This document shows positions 60,330 through 64,000 of a stretch of 64,000 nucleotides of DNA, one piece after another. How positions within the stretch are numbered: position 1 is the stretch's first letter; each line of letters opens with the position of its first letter. The translations under genes were made by a program, and so were the position numbers. The DNA lies in contig PLLP01000024.1 in the NCBI GenBank assembly GCA_003141315.1, positions 101,948 to 165,947 of the forward strand, written 5' to 3'. Under the pieces are notes generated by a model that saw nothing but the letters and a program-made list of their open reading frames with translations, searched no databases and had not been told where the DNA came from. The DNA is from Phycisphaerales bacterium. GTDB taxonomy: Bacteria; Planctomycetota; Phycisphaerae; Sedimentisphaerales; Anaerobacaceae.

Positions 60330-62063
60330 CTACCAGAAAATAATGTTAAGGATTATTGCCGCCGCCAGCACCACAATCGCCAGCACTTTCGGCCGTTTAT
60401 ACCACTGAGGCTCTTCCTCTTTTATACGCGGCGTAAGCGAATACACCAGTCCCCGCAATTCGTCATCCGTCTTTTTTCTTGTCGTCAAAAGCGAGATAAC
60501 GATTGTCACAACAAAGCACGTTGTCCACGCATAGATAGCCGCCCAGAAATTTTGTGCCATATCAACCGGATAGGTATGCAGCACATGTCCGCCGCAAAGC
60601 CACCCGCCTTTGACACCGACCGCGGCGCCGACAGGCAGCGTAAGCCCGTGATGAAGCGCTGCCGCAAGTGTCCCTGAAAGCAGCCCGAAGAACGCCCCGT
60701 GGCCCGTTGACCGCCGCCAGAACATTCCCAGAAGAAACGTCGCGAACAGCGGCGCATTTACAAACCCGAACACAAGCTGAAGCATATCCATAATATTATT
60801 GAACGAACGTGCAACATAAGCACAGGCGATGCTGAGCAGAATCCCCACGACCGTAATGATATGACCCATTCGCAGATAATGCCGGTCGGATTGGCCAGGT
60901 TTGATGTAGCTTTGATAGAGGTCATAAGTCCAGACGGTGTTAAACGCCGTCACATTACCAGCCATTCCCGACATAAACGATGCCATAAGCGCCGTGATGC
61001 CAACCCCGAGCAGGCCCGTCGGCAGAAATTTCGCAAGCATCATCGGCACCGTCATATTATAGTCTATAGTTCCGTCGGCGCCTTTGGGAAGAAAATTGCC
61101 TGTCTGCTGGTGCAGGGCTATCGCTATCATACCCGGCAGAATCACAAGCGCAGGAAACAGCATTTTCGGAAAAGCGGCAATCAGCGGTGTTCGTCTCGCT
61201 GCGGACATTGAGTTCGCTGCCATTGCCCGCTGCACAACCAGAAAATCCGTGCACCAGTAACCGAATGAAAGAACGAATCCTAATCCCATTACCATGCCGA
61301 ACCATTCAACGCCCATCGGGTTGGCACTCGGCGAATTCATATGCGACCAGGATTGTGTCCAGGCGCCTGAGTCGAGGGCTCTGCCGGCAGGGTTGGTCGG
61401 GCTGACCGCCACCGCATTAAGTTTGGCTGCCAGCGAATCCCATCCGCCCACGCTTTTGAGGCCTAAAAATACTAAAGGCAGAAAACCCAGTACTATCAGG
61501 AAGAACTGAAGCACCTCGTTGTAAATTGCGGAAGTAAGCCCGCCCAGGAAAATATAGACAAGCACTATTGATGCTGAAACCAATATGCAGAGATGGTAAT
61601 TGAAACCCAGAATCTGTTCCAGCAGTTTCGCAAGAACGTGCATGGATATGCCGGAAGAGAAAACGGTCATTATGGCAAATGAGACAGCGTTGAACGCACG
61701 GGTTTTTTCATCGAACCGCAGCTTGAGATATTCCGGAACCGACCGCGCCTTCGAGCCGTAATAAAACGGCATCATGAAAATTCCCACGAACACCATCGCT
61801 GGTATCGCGCCTATCCAGTAAAAATGGCTTGTCATAATCCCGTATTTTGCGCCGGATGCCCCCATCCCTATCACTTCCTGGGCGCCGAGATTGGCTGATA
61901 TGAATGCTAACCCGGTAATCCACGCAGGTATCGAACGGCCTGACAAAAAAAAATCGCTGCTTGTCCGCGTTGAACGCCTCAGCGCATACCCTATGCCAAG
62001 TACGAAAACAAAATAAATGCCCAGCAGGATATAGTCGATAACGCCTAACTGAATTCCCTGCAT
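60330..62063 (-). CDS. Sodium:solute symporter (SSS family, sugar type)
   Basis: 577 residues with about 13-14 membrane helices. Family marks: DFFLSGRSIPAWITGLAFISANLGAQE near residues 35-62 (split across the first two helices), FAIMTVFSSGISM, FLGGLTSAIYNEVLQFFLIVLG and AALMASFMSGMAGNVTAFNTVW. The closest style is SGLT/galactose-type transporters, and the GHMP sugar kinase in the same operon supports a sugar substrate. It imports its substrate with sodium. Confidence 0.9.
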   Translation of the reverse strand: MQGIQLGVIDYILLGIYFVFVLGIGYALRRSTRTSSDFFLSGRSIPAWITGLAFISANLGAQEVIGMGASGAKYGIMTSHFYWIGAIPAMVFVGIFMMPFYYGSKARSVPEYLKLRFDEKTRAFNAVSFAIMTVFSSGISMHVLAKLLEQILGFNYHLCILVSASIVLVYIFLGGLTSAIYNEVLQFFLIVLGFLPLVFLGLKSVGGWDSLAAKLNAVAVSPTNPAGRALDSGAWTQSWSHMNSPSANPMGVEWFGMVMGLGFVLSFGYWCTDFLVVQRAMAANSMSAARRTPLIAAFPKMLFPALVILPGMIAIALHQQTGNFLPKGADGTIDYNMTVPMMLAKFLPTGLLGVGITALMASFMSGMAGNVTAFNTVWTYDLYQSYIKPGQSDRHYLRMGHIITVVGILLSIACAYVARSFNNIMDMLQLVFGFVNAPLFATFLLGMFWRRSTGHGAFFGLLSGTLAAALHHGLTLPVGAAVGVKGGWLCGGHVLHTYPVDMAQNFWAAIYAWTTCFVVTIVISLLTTRKKTDDELRGLVYSLTPRIKEEEPQWYKRPKVLAIVVLAAAIILNIIFW

Positions 62064-62272
62064 ATTCTATGCCTCTCAATTTGGCAGACAAAAAATTCCC
62101 AAATGAATACGCGAATCGTCCGAAATTTGGATAATTATAACCTCTTGCAGGCTTACCGCAATGGTAAAAAATCGCAATTGGGATAGTCTGCCTCTTTGAA
62201 TGGTTGACAATTTCCTGTCGTTATAGATAATCTGGCATAGTGCGGATTACAAAGTCTTGGCAGGATGCGGAT

Positions 62273-63301
62273 ATGACAAAACGTCAGATTATCAAATTGA
62301 TTCTCGAGGGCAAAGAGCCGCCTTATGTCCCCTGGTCGTTTCGTTTCACACAGAAAGCCGAAGCCGCTCTTGTCGCTCACTACTTTACAAACGATATCCG
62401 CTCCGTCATCGGTAATCACATCATCGAGCTCGGCAGCGACTTCGGAATTTTTACGCAGCTCGATGAAAATCATTTCCAGGACGCCTTCGGCGTCATCTGG
62501 GACCGTTCCGTCGGCAAAGACATCGGAAGCGTAAGCAACTGTGTTCTCCAAACCTCCAGCCTCAAAGGCTTCGAATTCCCTGACCCGTTAGACAAACGTT
62601 ATTTCGAAGATATTCTTCCCAAAATACAAAAATACGGCGATTGTTTCAGGCTTTTTTGTATCGGCTTTTCTCTCTTTGAGAGGGCCTGGACACTCCGCGG
62701 CGGTATGGAAAACCTCCTTACAGATTTTTACGATGCCCCGGAGTTTGTCCACGAGCTTTTCGAAGCTATTGCCGACTTCAACATCGCACAGATTAAGCAG
62801 GCCCTCAAATATGATATTGACGCCGTCTTTTTCAGCGATGACTGGGGCCAGCAAAAAGGCCTGCTTATGGGCTATGAAGCCTGGAAGGAATTTATTTACC
62901 CGGCGGTTATGCGAATGTATAAAGCTGTTCGCGACGACGGCAAATACGTCTTTATTCACTCCTGCGGCGACGTCGATGAATTATTCGATGACCTCATCGG
63001 TATCGGCGTTCACTGCTTTAATCCTTTTGAGCCGGGGGTTATGGATGTCGATGTGATTATGAATAATTACCGCAGCCGGCTTGCATTTTGGGGAGGCCTG
63101 TCTATGAACACAACCGCTTCCCTCGGCTCTTATCATAAGCTCATCGACCAGGCCAGGCATTTAATCGAGATGGGCAGGCAGGGGGGCTATATCTTATCTC
63201 CCTCTCATTTTATTGAAGCCGACACCCCAATTGAGAATACCCTTGCACTTATCGAAGTCTGCAAATCGCAGAAAAACTACAAAAAAAGATTATATTTTTG
63301 A
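62273..63301 (+). CDS. Uroporphyrinogen decarboxylase (URO-D/MtaA) family protein
   Basis: 342 residues from ATG 62273, with AGGA and a 7-nt spacer; the open frame upstream to 62240 is not needed. It has a TIM barrel of the URO-D superfamily: PPYVPWSFRFTQ near the start, FFSDDWGQQKGLLM, then YVFIHSCGDVDELFDDLI, whose His-x-Cys-Gly fits the zinc site of MtaA/CmuA-type methyltransferases rather than heme-pathway HemE. The true reaction is unknown; corrinoid methyl transfer or a sugar-pathway role are options. It stands alone, divergent from the symporter operon. Confidence 0.85.
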   Translation: MTKRQIIKLILEGKEPPYVPWSFRFTQKAEAALVAHYFTNDIRSVIGNHIIELGSDFGIFTQLDENHFQDAFGVIWDRSVGKDIGSVSNCVLQTSSLKGFEFPDPLDKRYFEDILPKIQKYGDCFRLFCIGFSLFERAWTLRGGMENLLTDFYDAPEFVHELFEAIADFNIAQIKQALKYDIDAVFFSDDWGQQKGLLMGYEAWKEFIYPAVMRMYKAVRDDGKYVFIHSCGDVDELFDDLIGIGVHCFNPFEPGVMDVDVIMNNYRSRLAFWGGLSMNTTASLGSYHKLIDQARHLIEMGRQGGYILSPSHFIEADTPIENTLALIEVCKSQKNYKKRLYF

Positions 63302-63349
63302 TAAATTTCCGATTCACGTTTTGAGCCGGATATTTTCGCAGCATACTCG

Positions 63350-63814
63350 CTAACTTGTTTGAACGAGGCTCCCGGTTATTTTTTTATATTCTTTCTCAAT
63401 CCAAAGTTTGTGTCTTGCTTCTTCCTGGGCAAGCCGCACAAAAATATCCAGCGTCTCGTAAGTCATAGCCTCTACCGCAAGTTCAATATAAAGTCTGTAA
63501 GAGACTTGCTCTCTTTTAATAGCGATTGTCAGCGCCTCTTCGATTGTCATATCCCCTTTTACTTCTGCTTCCTTGATTATTTTCGTAATCACCGGATTAT
63601 GGATACTTTCGTCCTTCAATTGAGCCTTTCCACTTTTTACTTCTTCGAGGAGTCTTTTATGCTTAAGTTCAGCCTCTGCGAAACCCTCGAATGCTTTTTT
63701 TACCTCTTCGGATAGCGGCCTTTTTGCCAAGTCGGCATAAAATTTAGCAGCCTCTTCTTCTTTTTCAATCGCATAATCAAGAACTTCATCTACTGAGTCA
63801 AATTTGCTGTTCAT
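63350..63814 (-). CDS. Ferritin-like (rubrerythrin-type) diiron protein
   Basis: 154 residues from ATG 63814, with GAGGG upstream; the frame reaches back to a TTG at 63829. Four-helix bundle with two Glu-x(n)-Glu-x2-His iron-binding sets: EKEEEAAKFY with AEAELKHKRLLEE, and AIKREQVSYRLY with AQEEARHKLWIE. It lacks a rubredoxin tail. Similar proteins deal with iron or peroxide in anaerobes. It is the second ferritin-like protein of the window, after rbr. Confidence 0.88.
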   Translation of the reverse strand: MNSKFDSVDEVLDYAIEKEEEAAKFYADLAKRPLSEEVKKAFEGFAEAELKHKRLLEEVKSGKAQLKDESIHNPVITKIIKEAEVKGDMTIEEALTIAIKREQVSYRLYIELAVEAMTYETLDIFVRLAQEEARHKLWIEKEYKKITGSLVQTS

Positions 63815-64000
63815 AATTTTAACCCTCAAAAAACAGGTGAAAAATCTGCCTTATACCTCTAATATCGGCTGATTATGTGAACCGGTTGAGAGGGTTTTGG
63901 GTTTATTGTCCTGAAAATTTGTGTTAATCTGCAACTAATCCGCCGCAAGCGAACCGAACAGCGTAAGCGGGCTTGACCTTGCAATTTTCACCTTCACAAA

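Overview
The window reads as a chromosomal contig of an anaerobic, Gram-negative-type member of the Planctomycetota, most like the Phycisphaerae/Sedimentisphaerales lineage. Pointers are the repeated GDxNGD...YW dockerin-like tails, prepilin-like proteins with a DG-x-H tail motif, a GLUG-repeat secreted protein, FG-GAP proteins, an exosortase locus, and lipid A plus ADP-heptose genes beside a rubredoxin/rubrerythrin oxygen-defence operon. The placement is inferred from gene content; no rRNA is present.

Layout. 1-13266 (+): tail of a MacB/FtsX permease, then an exosortase-type exopolysaccharide locus (SLBB export lipoprotein, exosortase, EpsI-like partner, 1619-residue TPR protein, Wzc-like chain-length/ATPase protein, NAD-dependent sugar epimerase). 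13293-16498: a PEGA lipoprotein, a short pheT lacking the usual OB-fold domain, and a frameshifted HNH nuclease gene. 16669-28900: an accessory region at a tRNA-Arg(TCT) gene. The 3' half of the tRNA and the tail of a tyrosine integrase are repeated 7921 bp downstream. The DNA between holds a WYL regulator, an ECF-type sigma factor coupled to a membrane protein with four zinc-binding anti-sigma motifs, and, convergent to these, a prepilin-like protein, a secreted C39-type cysteine peptidase and a dockerin-like protein. Past the second repeat lie a thioredoxin/FG-GAP membrane protein and a DUF6055-like putative metallopeptidase, among several decayed excisionase-like fragments.

28919-37173 (-): an envelope operon running lpxK, hldE, gmhA, a gmhB fused to a membrane tail, a heptosyltransferase, a WaaP-like kinase, a GT4 glycosyltransferase and plsY. 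It gives lipid A 4'-phosphorylation, most of ADP-heptose synthesis, its transfer and modification, and phospholipid synthesis. 37310-38071: an AT-rich orphan. 38191-42048 (+): ispH, rpsA with a strong terminator, and a primary-like sigma-70 factor. 42221-44257: a large GLUG-repeat secreted protein. 44375: apt. 44986-49379 (-): rubrerythrin, thiol peroxidase, FprA, superoxide reductase, flavin reductase-rubredoxin, prmC. 49762-51687 (-): lpxI and lpxD. 51916-56823 (-): an FG-GAP secreted protein, a transglutaminase-like/TPR protein, a DUF167 protein and a small hypothetical. 56865-58776 (-): pyrD and pyrK. 58815-62063 (-): sugar symporter, small membrane protein, galactokinase-like GHMP kinase. 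62273: a URO-D-family protein. 63350: a ferritin-like protein.

The best candidate for something undescribed is the tRNA-Arg island, where a sigma factor and a four-zinc-finger membrane regulator sit next to a secreted prepilin/C39-peptidase/dockerin set. Other points worth a second look are the OB-less PheT, the GmhB-membrane fusion, and palindromic or tandem elements inserted in frame in two envelope genes.
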